This document shows, in pieces, positions 1-9,366 of a DNA stretch of 64,000 bases (its first letter is position 1; the number at the start of each line of letters is the position of its first letter). The stretch covers positions 1,054,001 through 1,118,000 of the forward strand of contig NZ_BAABWX010000001.1 in assembly GCF_040364665.1 (NCBI RefSeq). Reading direction: 5' to 3'. The notes beneath the pieces were generated by a model, which saw only the letters and a list, made by a program, of their open reading frames with translations, ran no database searches and had not been told where the DNA came from. Made by a program: the position numbers and the translations under genes. The DNA comes from Cognatishimia sp. WU-CL00825. Lineage in GTDB: Bacteria; Pseudomonadota; Alphaproteobacteria; Rhodobacterales; Rhodobacteraceae.

Positions 1-1
1 G

Positions 2-271
2 CGCAGAGGGTGGAAGCTTTTGGGGCTTGGGGCGTATTTTGCATATTTGCAGCATCCCTTTGACTGCAGTTCCACCGAACTGGCGCAGGAACTTGTGACG
101 CAGGCGCAGGTTCTGTCCCTGCCGGGCACGATGTTTACTCCGGAAGGTGATCCCAACGGTGGGCAACAGGTGCGGCTTGCCTTTGCCAATGTGGATCGAA
201 ATGCCATTGACGTGCTGTTTGCACGTCTGTGCAGCTATAGTGATAAAAAACAAGGCGATCTGCGGGCTTAG
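2..271 (+). CDS. PLP-dependent aminotransferase, C-terminal end (partial)
   Basis: The frame is open from the left edge of the window to a TAG at 269-271, so only the last 89 or so residues of the gene are present. They read as the small domain of a class I/II aminotransferase: a GAYFAYLQHPF stretch, then SLPGTMFTPEGDP and RLAFANVD near the end, which is the usual C-terminal pattern of aspartate-family aminotransferases in Rhodobacterales. The catalytic lysine lies upstream of the window and cannot be seen, and substrate specificity cannot be judged. About 120 bases without a gene separate it from ppiD. Confidence 0.8.
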   Translation, partial: RRGWKLLGLGAYFAYLQHPFDCSSTELAQELVTQAQVLSLPGTMFTPEGDPNGGQQVRLAFANVDRNAIDVLFARLCSYSDKKQGDLRA

Positions 272-394
272 GCCGCTATATCGCACAAAATTGGCTGTGA
301 AGCGCGCTGTGCAACCGCCCTTCCCCCTTGCCCCCCCTGCATCCCCGTCGTAGACATCGCAAACTCAGTTTTTCTGCGCCAAACAGGGGGCCGC

Positions 395-2239
395 ATGTCC
401 AAGAATATTTCATTGTCAAAAACTCTGGTCTGGATATTGATGGGCCTCTTGATTTTTGGTCTCGGCGGCTTTGGGATCACCAATCTGGGCGGCAACGTGC
501 AAACGGTTGGCTCGGTGAACGGGAAATCCGTTGAGGTTGATCAATATTACCGCGCTTTGCAGCAGCAATTGAGTGCGTTTGAGGCCCAAACGGGCCAACG
601 TATTGGCATTGCCCAAGCCCAGCAGTTTGGTCTGGATCAACAGGTTTTGTCGCAATTGCTCAACGAGCGCGCACTTGATGCAGAGGCCGAGCGTTTGGGC
701 CTGTCGATGGGTGATGAGAACCTGCGTGAACAGATTTTGTCGATTGCAGCCTTTCAAGGTCTGGACGGCAATTTTGATCGGGATGCTTACCGTTTTGCGC
801 TGCAAAACTCGGGTCAGAATGAAAGCGAATTTGAAGACAGCCTGCGTGAGGATGCGGCGCGCAGCCTGTTGCAAGGTGCGGTGGTCGCTGGCGTAGAGAT
901 GCCAGACACCTATGCGCAGACATTGATTTCATATCTGGGTGAACAGCGCAGCTTTTCGATTGCAACGCTGAATGAAACCCATTTGGACACGCCTATTGCC
1001 GTGGCCGAGGATGCGGAACTGCGCCGCTATTATGACGAAAACACCGATGCCTTTATGCGTCCGGCCACCCGCGAGATCACCTATGCTTGGCTGACACCGG
1101 CCATGTTGATTGACAGCGTCGAAGTTGATGACGCGGCGCTGCGTGCGGAATACGACGCACGCGACGCTGAGTTCAATCAGCCAGAACGTCGTTTGGTCGA
1201 ACGTTTGGTGTTTGGGGACGACGCCGAAGCCACCGCAGCGATTGAGGCGGTCAACGCGGGAGACCAAAGCTTTGAGACCTTGGTTGAAGCCCGTGGCTTG
1301 CAGCTTTCAGATGTGGATATGGGTGATGTGACGTTGGCCAGTTTGGGCGCAGCCTCTGAGGCGGTTTTTGCGGCAGAGGTTGGCGCGGTTGTTGGCCCAC
1401 TGCCAACGGATCTTGGCCCCGCCCTGTTTCGTGTAAATGGTGTACTGGAAGCCCAGAACACCAGTTTTGAGGATGCCATGCCAATGTTGCGGGATGCGCT
1501 GGCCGCTGATCGCGCGCGCCGGGTGATTGATGCACAGATCAACGATGTTGATGACTTGCTGGCCGGAGGGGCAACTCTGGAAGAACTGGCGCAAGAAACC
1601 GATTTGGTTCTGGACAGCCTCAGCTATCACGCCGGATTGAACACTGGCATCGCAGGCTATGCAGACTTTCAAAACGTGGCCCAGCAAGTGACCGACAGCG
1701 ATTTTCCACAGATTGAAACACTGGAAGACGGTAGCATTTATGCCCTGCGTCTTGAGGGAGAGACCGAAGCGGCCCCTGCCCCGTTTGACGAGGTCAAAGA
1801 CGCTGTGGCCGCCGCCTGGCGCAACGACGCTTTGATTGCCGCATTGAATGCCAAGGCCGAAACACTGCTTGCCAAGATGGCCGCGGGCGCTGACATCGTC
1901 ACGCTGGGTCTGGTGGTTGTCCAGGAAACCGATGTGACCCGGGGAAGCTTTGTGCCGGACACGCCGCAGGATTTCTTGCAAACTGTGTTTGAGATGACGC
2001 TTGGCGAGGAGCAAAGCCTGGCGTTTGATGATCAAGTTTTAATCGTCGAGCTGGATGCCATTACTGCCGCTGATGACCAAAGCGATGAAAACAATGCGTT
2101 GTTGACCATCATCGGGCAACAGGTTTCACAAGCGCTTGCACAGGATATCTTTCAGGCCTTTGGCCGTTCGATCATGAGCAATGCTGACATTGAAGTTGAC
2201 CAACACGCGCTGAACGCTGTTCACGCGCAGTTGCCATAG
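395..2239 (+). CDS. ppiD: Membrane-anchored periplasmic peptidyl-prolyl isomerase / chaperone, PpiD type
   Basis: A 614-residue protein with a short cytoplasmic N-terminus, one membrane segment at about residues 9-31, a SurA/PpiD-type N-terminal chaperone region (GSVNGKSVEVDQYYRAL onward), a parvulin-like central region around residues 260-350 and a C-terminal helical region. PpiD proteins assist folding of newly exported envelope proteins at the Sec translocon. The parvulin region is weakly conserved, so chaperone activity may matter more than isomerase activity; this is inference from the family. ATG at 395 follows an AGGGGG ribosome site at 385-390. It lies 17 bases upstream of trpE, an arrangement I recall as common in this order, so the two are probably co-transcribed. 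Confidence 0.85.
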   Translation: MSKNISLSKTLVWILMGLLIFGLGGFGITNLGGNVQTVGSVNGKSVEVDQYYRALQQQLSAFEAQTGQRIGIAQAQQFGLDQQVLSQLLNERALDAEAERLGLSMGDENLREQILSIAAFQGLDGNFDRDAYRFALQNSGQNESEFEDSLREDAARSLLQGAVVAGVEMPDTYAQTLISYLGEQRSFSIATLNETHLDTPIAVAEDAELRRYYDENTDAFMRPATREITYAWLTPAMLIDSVEVDDAALRAEYDARDAEFNQPERRLVERLVFGDDAEATAAIEAVNAGDQSFETLVEARGLQLSDVDMGDVTLASLGAASEAVFAAEVGAVVGPLPTDLGPALFRVNGVLEAQNTSFEDAMPMLRDALAADRARRVIDAQINDVDDLLAGGATLEELAQETDLVLDSLSYHAGLNTGIAGYADFQNVAQQVTDSDFPQIETLEDGSIYALRLEGETEAAPAPFDEVKDAVAAAWRNDALIAALNAKAETLLAKMAAGADIVTLGLVVVQETDVTRGSFVPDTPQDFLQTVFEMTLGEEQSLAFDDQVLIVELDAITAADDQSDENNALLTIIGQQVSQALAQDIFQAFGRSIMSNADIEVDQHALNAVHAQLP

Positions 2240-2256
2240 ACACAAAGGGCTATTTC

Positions 2257-3768
2257 GTGGCTTTGATCCCGTCTTTTGAAGAGTTTCGCAAGGCTTACGA
2301 AGCAGGCGAAAACCAAGTGGTCTATACGCGCCTTGCAGCGGATCTAGACACGCCTGTGTCCTTGATGCTGAAGCTGACGGCGGCGAAACGCGACGCGTTT
2401 ATGCTGGAATCGGTGACGGGTGGCGAGGTGCGCGGGCGCTATTCGATTATCGGCATGAAACCCGATTTGATTTGGCAGTGTCATGGTAGGCAAAGCCGCA
2501 TCAACCGTCAGGCGCGCTTTGATAGCGAAAGCTTTGTCGCGCAGGATGGTGACCCGCTGGCTAATTTTCGGGCTTTGATTGCCGAAAGCACGATCGATCT
2601 GCCGGATGATTTGCCGCAGGCCTCGGCTGGGCTGTTTGGCTTTTTGGGCTATGATATGATCCGATTGGTCGAGCATTTGCCAAATGTGAACCCGGACCCT
2701 TTGGGATTGCCGGATGCCTGCATGCTGCGCCCTTCGGTGGTGGCTGTGTTGGACGGCGTCAAAGGTGAGGTCGCGGTGGTGTCCCCGGCCTGGGTGTCAG
2801 AGGGGCAATCTGCGCGTGCGGCCTATGCGCAGGCGGCGGAACGGGTGATGGATGCGGTGCGTGATCTGGAACGCGCCATGCCACAGGCGGCGCGCGAAAT
2901 GGGCGACGAAGCCGTGGTCGGCGACCCGGTGAGCAACTTTAGCAAGGACGGCTATAAGGCTGCGGTTGAAAAGGCCAAGGACTATATCCGGGCCGGTGAT
3001 ATTTTTCAGGTGGTGCCATCGCAGCGCTGGACCCATGATTTTCCACAGCCACCTTTTTCATTGTATCGCTCTTTGCGGCGCACAAACCCGTCACCCTTTA
3101 TGTTCTATTTCAACTTTGGCGGCTATCAGGTGATTGGGGCCAGCCCAGAAATTCTGGTGCGGGTGTTTGGCAAAGAAGTGACCATTCGCCCAATCGCTGG
3201 CACGCGGCCCCGTGGGGCCACGCCAGAAGAAGATCGCGCCAATGAGGCAGAATTGCTGGCGGATCAAAAGGAACTGGCTGAGCATTTGATGCTGTTGGAT
3301 CTTGGGCGCAATGACACTGGCAAAGTGTCAAAGATCGGCACCGTACGGCCTACAGAAAAATTCATCATCGAGCGTTATAGCCATGTGATGCATATCGTGT
3401 CCAACGTGGTGGGTGAACTGGCCGAGGATCAGGATGCGCTAAGTGCGTTCTTCTCGGGCATGCCTGCGGGCACGGTGTCTGGGGCCCCAAAAGTGCGCGC
3501 GATGGAAATCATCGACGAGTTGGAACCAGAAAAGCGTGGTATCTATGGCGGCGGTGTTGGCTATTTCAGTGCCGGTGGCGATATGGACATGTGTATCGCG
3601 CTGCGCACGGCGATTGTGAAAGACAAAAAGCTGTATGTGCAGGCGGGCGGCGGTGTGGTCTATGACAGCGATCCAGAAGCTGAGTTCATGGAAACCGTGC
3701 ATAAATCAAACGCCATCCGCCGCGCGGCAGAAGATGCCGGGCGGTTTGACAAGCGCGGTAACGACTAA
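2257..3768 (+). CDS. trpE: Anthranilate synthase component I
   Basis: TrpE makes anthranilate from chorismate with ammonia supplied by TrpG, the first committed step of tryptophan synthesis. The 503-residue length is normal. The N-terminal LESVTGGEVRGRYSIIG stretch corresponds to the tryptophan feedback-binding region. The C-terminal chorismate-binding domain carries PIAGTRPRG, LLDLGRNDTGKV and PAGTVSGAPKVRAMEIIDEL. The start is a GTG at 2257 behind an AAAGGG ribosome site at 2245-2250. The partner subunit gene trpG lies 2.5 kb downstream, separated by a flavodoxin gene and a gene on the other strand. No leader peptide or attenuator is visible upstream. Confidence 0.97.
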   Translation: MALIPSFEEFRKAYEAGENQVVYTRLAADLDTPVSLMLKLTAAKRDAFMLESVTGGEVRGRYSIIGMKPDLIWQCHGRQSRINRQARFDSESFVAQDGDPLANFRALIAESTIDLPDDLPQASAGLFGFLGYDMIRLVEHLPNVNPDPLGLPDACMLRPSVVAVLDGVKGEVAVVSPAWVSEGQSARAAYAQAAERVMDAVRDLERAMPQAAREMGDEAVVGDPVSNFSKDGYKAAVEKAKDYIRAGDIFQVVPSQRWTHDFPQPPFSLYRSLRRTNPSPFMFYFNFGGYQVIGASPEILVRVFGKEVTIRPIAGTRPRGATPEEDRANEAELLADQKELAEHLMLLDLGRNDTGKVSKIGTVRPTEKFIIERYSHVMHIVSNVVGELAEDQDALSAFFSGMPAGTVSGAPKVRAMEIIDELEPEKRGIYGGGVGYFSAGGDMDMCIALRTAIVKDKKLYVQAGGGVVYDSDPEAEFMETVHKSNAIRRAAEDAGRFDKRGND

Positions 3769-3905
3769 AGTCGGCAGGGCGTGACGGTCGCCAAGCCCCG
3801 CTGACCTCAATTCTCGGAAAACCAGATTCAGCGCTATAATCTACGCTGCGCCGCTTGATTGCTGGTTCCTAAGCCGTTGGGCAAAATCACAATCCACAGC
3901 TTACC

Positions 3906-3919
3906 TTGATCTAAAGCAA
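3906..3919 (+). promoter_or_regulatory. FNR/FnrL-like box
   Basis: TTGAT-CTAA-AGCAA matches the FNR consensus TTGAT-N4-ATCAA at nine of ten defined positions. It lies 96 bases upstream of the HemG-like gene. A TCTAAA hexamer at 3940-3945 sits near where a -10 element would fall for a class II FNR promoter. Oxygen control of the gene downstream is inferred; no binding evidence exists here. Confidence 0.45.
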
Positions 3920-4014
3920 GGTAAGCGGGTGATGATATTTCTAAACTGCCTGCGCGAACGCATTGTCGGAACTTAGAAATTTCCGCTGTGCCTTTAGAAA
4001 AAGAGGAGGTCTAG

Positions 4015-4539
4015 TTGGAATATCTTATCATTTTCGAGACAGTCGAAGGGCAAACCCGAAAGATTGTCGATCAAGTGGCGCAACAGATCCAGGAGGCCGG
4101 GCAAAGTTTTCAGCTGTTTAACACCAAAGACAAATTTGCCCCGCTGACGTTTGAGGGAGTGGACAAAGTCATTCTGGCAGCACCTGTGCATGAAAGACGC
4201 CACCCAAAGAGCTTTGAGGTTCTGGTTGCAGCAAATACCGCAGAACTGAAAGCCAGAAAGACGCTGATGATTTCTGTCAGCCTAAAGGCCGCGTTTCCCG
4301 AAAGTCTTGAGGAAGCGCAGGATTATTTGACGGAAATGGAAATGCGCACTGGGTTTACACCTGATCAGGAAGTGCTGGCGGCAGGTGCGGTGCGGTCTGA
4401 AAGCTACAGTTATTTTGAGAGCCAGATCGTGCAGCACGTCGCTTTGGCGGGGCATGATGTGAACCTGGATGATGGCGTGCGCGAGTTCACCGACTGGGCG
4501 CAGCTGCGCACAGATGTGCAATCCTTTATGGACGGCTGA
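4015..4539 (+). CDS. Flavodoxin-domain protein, HemG-like (protoporphyrinogen oxidase type)
   Basis: A 174-residue protein beginning YLIIFETVEGQTRKI, the FMN phosphate-binding loop pattern of HemG-type flavodoxins, with further HemG-like features: a VSLKAAF strand after the FMN region, AAGAVRSESYSYF, and a FTDWAQ motif near the end matching the TDWEQ of E. coli HemG. HemG couples protoporphyrinogen IX oxidation to the quinone pool in heme synthesis. Most alphaproteobacteria use HemJ, so the real substrate is uncertain and it could be another small flavoprotein. The start is TTG at 4015, chosen because a GAGGAGG ribosome site lies at 4003-4009. An FNR-like box lies upstream, which would suit a gene adjusted to oxygen or respiration. 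Confidence 0.72.
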   Translation: MEYLIIFETVEGQTRKIVDQVAQQIQEAGQSFQLFNTKDKFAPLTFEGVDKVILAAPVHERRHPKSFEVLVAANTAELKARKTLMISVSLKAAFPESLEEAQDYLTEMEMRTGFTPDQEVLAAGAVRSESYSYFESQIVQHVALAGHDVNLDDGVREFTDWAQLRTDVQSFMDG

Positions 4540-4550
4540 GGTCCATCAAA

Positions 4551-4582
4551 TGCAGCAAGGCTTTGCTTAGAGCATTGCTGCA
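4551..4582. terminator. Hairpin between convergent genes, possible terminator
   Basis: TGCAGCAA at 4551-4558 pairs perfectly with TTGCTGCA at 4575-4582 across a 16-base loop. It sits between the stops of the HemG-like gene and the convergent deacetylase-like gene. There is no clear T-run on either side, so termination is only likely from position. Confidence 0.4.
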
Positions 4583-4595
4583 AAGACCCGCCGTT

Positions 4596-6149
4596 TTATT
4601 TAACGCTTTGCAAAATCGCAGAGATCGGTGCGACGGCGACGGTGCTGGCGCGGTCTTGCAAGGCCCAAGAGGCGAGCGCCGAGATGGTTTCGCTGCGCAG
4701 CCGTCCCATCATGACAACGCCATCTGATTGCCGGGCCTTAAAGGCGGCCTGATCCAGAAAACGGCGCATCACGTCGGCGCGTTGCCCCTTGCCGTCAAAG
4801 TCGCGAAAGACCGTCACAGAGGGCACGCCTTCGCGGGCGGCCAATTTCTGGGCGGTGTTCAGAGCCTTGGGTTGCATCAACAAGCCGTGTCCGCTGGCAA
4901 GGGTGTATTCGATCACCTGATCAGACACTTGGCGGTTTTCCTGCATGCCTGTCTCTAAGCCCTCAAACAGCGCAACCACGTCTGGCAGGGCCGCCATTTG
5001 CGACGCCAGATTTATTTCGACGTCACTGGGTGTGGACCCGGCAGGCAAATTGATCATTGCCAAGACTTCGAGCCCCAAAGACCGAAACAGCGCCATGCGG
5101 CCTGTCGGGTCGTCGCCAGAGGCATCCACAACAATCGACAAAGGTAGCGGAAAATCCCGCAGCACGGTCACGTCAATTTCACTTGAAGGCGCGTCCAACA
5201 GCACAATCGACAACAAGGGTTTCTGTTCGGTGTTGTCAAAGGCAACTGCATTGGCCTGATAGGGCGGCAATTGGTCTGCGATTTCAGCAATGGCCGGAGC
5301 TTGCGTGGTTTCTTTGTTGCCGATCGAAGGCAAGCGCGACGACGTGCGTTGTTTGAAAACCTGATCTAGGCCAGCCACTGGCTTGAGACGCGACTCGGTT
5401 GGTTCGGTCGTCTCTTTGTTTGTCAGTCTTTCCGTCGGCGCGCGCTTGATTACTGGGATCTGGACCTCTGCATTTTCCGAGGCTTTGGGCGGCACAACGG
5501 GCGTTTTGGGCTCTGGCAATGCGGCCGCTGCGGTTTTGAGCGAGGGCGAGGCGTCATGTGCCATTAGATCTTGAGCCTGGCCAGGTGTTTCCGGGCCAGT
5601 TGCCAGTGTGCTTGGGCGGGTTTCAGTCGCGCCCTTTGGGGCCGTCAGCGTATCGGTTGGCACCGGTGCGCCAAAAGTTGCCGTGTCCGGTTCTTGGGGT
5701 TTTGGCGGTTGCGCAGGATCTGCCGAAATAGACGGCTGGCTGAGCGTCTCTGGGGTCTCTATGGCGCGCGCTTGCGGGCTGGGTAAAACCGGAGAGACAT
5801 TTTCAACGGTCACACCAGTCTGGGCCACGCTTTGGGGGGCGGTTTGGGCGTCTGTCAGGGGGGCGGGTGTGGGTTTTGGCGCTGGAGTCACGTCAGCCAA
5901 TGGCGTGTTATCTAGGGGGGCTGCCGGTGCTGGGGCCTGCGCCTTGGCCTCTAACTGCACCGGAGAATCGGTGGCGGAAGACTGTGCAAGTCCCTGGCCT
6001 GATTGACTATCTGGCTGCGCCACCACCACATCAGTGTTTGTCTGCGTCTCAATATTGGACGGCAGTGGCGAGATCAATGAGATCACCCCAGCAAGCGCAA
6101 AGCCCAATAGCCCGCCCATGATCAAACCCTTGATAATTCCTCGTAGCAT
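4596..6149 (-). CDS. Divergent polysaccharide deacetylase family protein (YibQ-like), membrane-anchored
   Basis: A 517-residue protein with one N-terminal membrane segment (about residues 8-29), a linker of roughly 240 residues very rich in Pro, Ala, Thr and Glu, and a C-terminal domain beginning LLSIVLLDAP that runs to the end. The C-terminal domain resembles the divergent polysaccharide deacetylase family (DUF610/YibQ), which has the NodB-like fold. The classical metal-binding Asp and His motifs of active deacetylases are not obvious, so catalysis is uncertain. I prefer ATG at 6147-6149 over a TTG six bases upstream because a GAGGG ribosome site then has proper spacing. The gene interrupts the trpE-trpG interval on the opposite strand. 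Confidence 0.75.
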   Translation of the reverse strand: MLRGIIKGLIMGGLLGFALAGVISLISPLPSNIETQTNTDVVVAQPDSQSGQGLAQSSATDSPVQLEAKAQAPAPAAPLDNTPLADVTPAPKPTPAPLTDAQTAPQSVAQTGVTVENVSPVLPSPQARAIETPETLSQPSISADPAQPPKPQEPDTATFGAPVPTDTLTAPKGATETRPSTLATGPETPGQAQDLMAHDASPSLKTAAAALPEPKTPVVPPKASENAEVQIPVIKRAPTERLTNKETTEPTESRLKPVAGLDQVFKQRTSSRLPSIGNKETTQAPAIAEIADQLPPYQANAVAFDNTEQKPLLSIVLLDAPSSEIDVTVLRDFPLPLSIVVDASGDDPTGRMALFRSLGLEVLAMINLPAGSTPSDVEINLASQMAALPDVVALFEGLETGMQENRQVSDQVIEYTLASGHGLLMQPKALNTAQKLAAREGVPSVTVFRDFDGKGQRADVMRRFLDQAAFKARQSDGVVMMGRLRSETISALASWALQDRASTVAVAPISAILQSVK

Positions 6150-6303
6150 GCCCAAGCCCTCAAAATTAGCTCTTTAACCGTGTTTTTTGTTGTGGCGGCT
6201 GCCCCCGCCCCTTGACCCTTTGGGCCAAGCCTGTCCATGTATACCGCGACCATGGGCAGGGATAATACCCTGTTCTTCTCCTGAACTGAAAATGTGTGAC
6301 GCT

Positions 6304-6885
6304 ATGCTGCTTCTGATCGATAATTACGACAGTTTTACCTATAATCTGGTGCATTACCTGGGGGAATTGGGGGCAGATGTGCAGGTGTGGCGCAACGATG
6401 CCCTGGACACGCAAGAGGCCATGGCGATGAAACCCGAAGGGATTCTGTTGTCACCCGGCCCCTGTACCCCGGATGATGCGGGCATTTGTCTGGCTTTGGT
6501 TGAAGCGGCCGCAGAAACCAAAACGCCTCTGATGGGCGTTTGTCTTGGGCATCAATCCATTGGCCAAGCCTTTGGGGGCAAGGTGATCAGGTGCCACGAA
6601 ATTGTGCATGGCAAGATGGGCACCATGCATCACCACGACAAGGGTTTGTTTAAGGGCCTACCAACACCGTTTGAAGCGACCCGCTATCACAGCTTGATTG
6701 TCGAGCGCGAAAGCCTGCCGGATTGCCTGGAAATCACAGCCGAGTTGGAAGATGGCACCATCATGGGGCTGCAACACAAAGAGCTGCCGATTCAGGGCTG
6801 TCAGTTTCACCCGGAATCGATTGCCTCTGAACATGGCCATGCGATGTTGCAGAATTTCCTAGATACCATGAAGGTGACCGCATGA
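6304..6885 (+). CDS. trpG: Anthranilate synthase component II (glutamine amidotransferase)
   Basis: TrpG hydrolyses glutamine and passes ammonia to TrpE. The 193-residue protein starts [16 protein letters not shown], carries the oxyanion and nucleophile region [12 protein letters not shown] and [15 protein letters not shown] (catalytic Cys), and ends with the His-Glu pair in [12 protein letters not shown] chose ATG at 6304, which gives the family's normal N-terminus; another ATG at 6292 would add four residues and cannot be excluded. Neither has a strong ribosome site. Its stop overlaps the trpD start by four bases (ATGA), so translation of the two is coupled. Confidence 0.95.
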   Translation: MLLLIDNYDSFTYNLVHYLGELGADVQVWRNDALDTQEAMAMKPEGILLSPGPCTPDDAGICLALVEAAAETKTPLMGVCLGHQSIGQAFGGKVIRCHEIVHGKMGTMHHHDKGLFKGLPTPFEATRYHSLIVERESLPDCLEITAELEDGTIMGLQHKELPIQGCQFHPESIASEHGHAMLQNFLDTMKVTA

Positions 6886-7907
6886 GTGACGCATTAAAAC
6901 CGCTGATCCACGCGGCGGCCGAGGGGCCGCTGACGCGCGCGCAAGCTGAAGAAGCCTTTGAGATCCTGTTTGCAGGAGACGCGACACCAAGCCAGATCGG
7001 TGGTCTGCTGATGGCCCTGCGCACCCGCGGTGAAACCGTGGATGAATACGCCGCGGCGGCGGCGGTCATGCGGGCCAAATGTGTACCGGTGAAGGCACCC
7101 TCCAATGTGATTGACATCGTTGGAACTGGCGGCTCTGGCAAACACACGCTGAATATTTCGACGGCCTCGATTTTCGCCGTTGCCGGTGCCGGGGTGCCTG
7201 TGGCCAAACACGGCAATCGCAAAGCGAGTTCGAAATCTGGCACGGCGGATGTGCAGAGCGAGCTGGGCATCAACGTAATGGTTGGTGCCGATGTTGTGGA
7301 ACAGGCTTTGAGGGAATGTGGTGTGGGGTTCATGATGGCCCCGATGCACCATCCGGCGATCAAACATGTGATGCCGACCCGCATGGAACTGGGAACGCGC
7401 ACGATTTTCAATATTCTGGGTCCGCTGACCAATCCGGCTGGTGCAAAGCGCCAATTGACCGGCGCATTTTCGCGGGACCTGATCCGTCCGATGGCAGAGA
7501 CGCTGGGCCAATTGGGATCAGAGCGCGCTTGGCTGGTGCATGGTTCTGATGGCACAGATGAATTGACCATTGCCGGACCCAGCTTTGTGTCTGCGTTGGA
7601 GACCGATGGGTCGGTACGTGACTTTGAGCTGCATCCCGAAGAAGCAGGGTTGCCTGTACATGCTTTTGAAGAAACCGTGGGCGGGACACCTGAATTCAAT
7701 GCTAAGGCGCTGCGGGCTTTGCTTGAGGGGGCGACAGGGGCCTATCGCGATGCGGTATTGCTGAACTCAGCCGCTGCGCTTGTGTTGGCGGATGCCGCCA
7801 GTGATTTAAAGCAAGGTGTTGAAATGGCCGCCCAAAGCATCGATTCTGGGGCGGCGAAATCCAAGCTTGAAGCGCTGGTACGGATCACTTCCAAGGCTGC
7901 CGTATGA
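6882..7907 (+). CDS. trpD: Anthranilate phosphoribosyltransferase
   Basis: TrpD transfers the phosphoribosyl group of PRPP to anthranilate, the second step of the pathway. The 341-residue protein shows the PRPP-binding loop [14 protein letters not shown], the following [16 protein letters not shown] segment, and [12 protein letters not shown] with [15 protein letters not shown], all diagnostic of the family. It is coupled to trpG upstream and to the uracil-DNA glycosylase gene downstream by four-base ATGA overlaps. Confidence 0.97.
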   Translation: MSDALKPLIHAAAEGPLTRAQAEEAFEILFAGDATPSQIGGLLMALRTRGETVDEYAAAAAVMRAKCVPVKAPSNVIDIVGTGGSGKHTLNISTASIFAVAGAGVPVAKHGNRKASSKSGTADVQSELGINVMVGADVVEQALRECGVGFMMAPMHHPAIKHVMPTRMELGTRTIFNILGPLTNPAGAKRQLTGAFSRDLIRPMAETLGQLGSERAWLVHGSDGTDELTIAGPSFVSALETDGSVRDFELHPEEAGLPVHAFEETVGGTPEFNAKALRALLEGATGAYRDAVLLNSAAALVLADAASDLKQGVEMAAQSIDSGAAKSKLEALVRITSKAAV

Positions 7908-8557
7908 CTGAAACCCTTGTGCCCAAATCTTGGGCACATTTGCCGTTTTTTACCGACGACTTGCCCGCAATTTATGCCGCCCTTGCCAAGGATCCTCGGC
8001 AAATCCTGCCTCTGCCCGCCCAACGTTTTGCGGCGCTGGACACTGTGGCCCCAAAAGACGTGCGTGTTGTGATTCTGGGGCAAGACCCCTACCCGACCCC
8101 CGGTCATGCGCATGGATTGGCATTTTCTACCGCTGCTAATGTCCAACCGCTGCCGCGCAGTCTGAGCAATATTTTCAAAGAAATGCGCCAAGACATTGGG
8201 TCTGCGCCAGAGACTGGCGATCTGCACCACTGGGCGCGTCAGGGCGTTTTGCTGCTAAACACCGTACTAAGCGTGCCTGCGGGTCAGGCCAATGGTCACA
8301 AAGCATTGGGCTGGCAAAAACTGGCGCATCAGGTGCTGCAAGAGGTGTCACGACGCCCCACCGCTTTTGTGCTGTGGGGCAAACAAGCGCAGTTGTTGTC
8401 ACGGCATATTCACCCGGGTGAACATTTGATGATAGAAACAGCGCATCCGTCACCGCTTTCAGCTTCGCGCGGCTTTTTTGGGTCACGCCCATTTTCTCGG
8501 ATAAACCACTGGTTGGCACCACAAGGCCTGCCGCAAATCAATTGGAATACAAAATGA
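7904..8557 (+). CDS. ung: Uracil-DNA glycosylase, family 1
   Basis: This 217-residue protein removes uracil from DNA, starting base excision repair. It carries motif A as [10 protein letters not shown] with the catalytic Asp, an asparagine-bearing LLLNTVLSV strand, and motif B as [18 protein letters not shown]. The usual His after QDPY is Pro here, a variant I believe occurs in alphaproteobacterial members. The gene sits inside the tryptophan operon, overlapping trpD and trpC by ATGA at both ends, so it must be translated with them. That location for a repair gene is unusual relative to most bacteria. Confidence 0.92.
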   Translation: MTETLVPKSWAHLPFFTDDLPAIYAALAKDPRQILPLPAQRFAALDTVAPKDVRVVILGQDPYPTPGHAHGLAFSTAANVQPLPRSLSNIFKEMRQDIGSAPETGDLHHWARQGVLLLNTVLSVPAGQANGHKALGWQKLAHQVLQEVSRRPTAFVLWGKQAQLLSRHIHPGEHLMIETAHPSPLSASRGFFGSRPFSRINHWLAPQGLPQINWNTK

Positions 8558-9366
8558 CCGCAACCGTTTTAGACAAAATCAAGGCTTATAAGCTTGAGGA
8601 AGTTGCCGCGGACAAAGCCGTGAAATCCTATGCGGATGTGGCCGCAGAAGCCAAAGAAGCAAGCCCAACACGCGGTTTTGCAGAGGCTTTGATGAAGGCC
8701 ACGCGTGATGGATACGGTCTGATTTCTGAAGTGAAAAAGGCCAGCCCGTCCAAAGGCTTGATCCGTGCGGATTTTGACCCAGCACGTTTGGCAAAAGCCT
8801 ATGAAGACGGTGGCGCGACCTGCTTGTCGGTGTTGACCGACACGCCATCTTTTCAAGGGGCAAAAGAGTTTCTTGTGCAGGCGCGTGCGGCCACCAATTT
8901 GCCTGCTTTGCGCAAAGATTTCATGTATGACACCTATCAGGTCGCCGAGGCGCGGGCTTTGGGGGCAGATTGCATTTTAATCATTTTGGCATCGGTTTCT
9001 GACGCGCAGGCACAAGAGCTGGAAGACGCGGCCTTTGAGTGGGGCATGGATGTGCTTTTGGAAGTGCATGACGCAGAAGAACTTGAGCGCGCCAGCCAGT
9101 TGAAATCGCCCTTGATGGGCATCAACAACCGCAATCTTAAAACTTTTGAGACCACCTTGGACACCACCCGCGTTCTGTCCAAACAGGTGCCCGCTGACCG
9201 ATTGATTGTTTGTGAAAGCGGTCTGTCAACGCCCGCTGATCTTGCAGATATGGCGCGCTATGGTGCCCGCACCTTTCTGGTTGGCGAAAGCCTGATGCGC
9301 CAAGACGATGTGACCACAGCCACGCGCACATTGTTGGCCAACCCTTTGATGCCAGGAGCGATGTAA
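8554..9366 (+). CDS. trpC: Indole-3-glycerol phosphate synthase
   Basis: TrpC closes the ring of carboxyphenylamino-deoxyribulose phosphate to give indole-3-glycerol phosphate. The 270-residue TIM-barrel shows [14 protein letters not shown] (catalytic Lys), [30 protein letters not shown] and [15 protein letters not shown] at 8554 is chosen because it overlaps the ung stop as ATGA and gives the family start; an upstream TTG would only add four residues. A phosphoribosylanthranilate isomerase gene (trpF) is not in the window. The stop overlaps the moaC start as TAATG. Confidence 0.97.
   Translation: MTATVLDKIKAYKLEEVAADKAVKSYADVAAEAKEASPTRGFAEALMKATRDGYGLISEVKKASPSKGLIRADFDPARLAKAYEDGGATCLSVLTDTPSFQGAKEFLVQARAATNLPALRKDFMYDTYQVAEARALGADCILIILASVSDAQAQELEDAAFEWGMDVLLEVHDAEELERASQLKSPLMGINNRNLKTFETTLDTTRVLSKQVPADRLIVCESGLSTPADLADMARYGARTFLVGESLMRQDDVTTATRTLLANPLMPGAM

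Noticed and set aside
1307..2035. 242-codon reverse frame inside ppiD
   Set aside because: Antisense shadow of a clear PpiD protein without any recognisable domain.
6156..6303. Possible trp leader peptide and attenuator ahead of trpG
   Set aside because: The short frame starting at 6237 (15 codons) has no tryptophan codons and no terminator/antiterminator pair is visible.
6761..7699. Long open frame (312 codons) on the reverse strand inside trpG-trpD
   Set aside because: It is antisense to well-conserved trpD with clear motifs, has Ser/Pro-rich shadow composition and no ribosome site.
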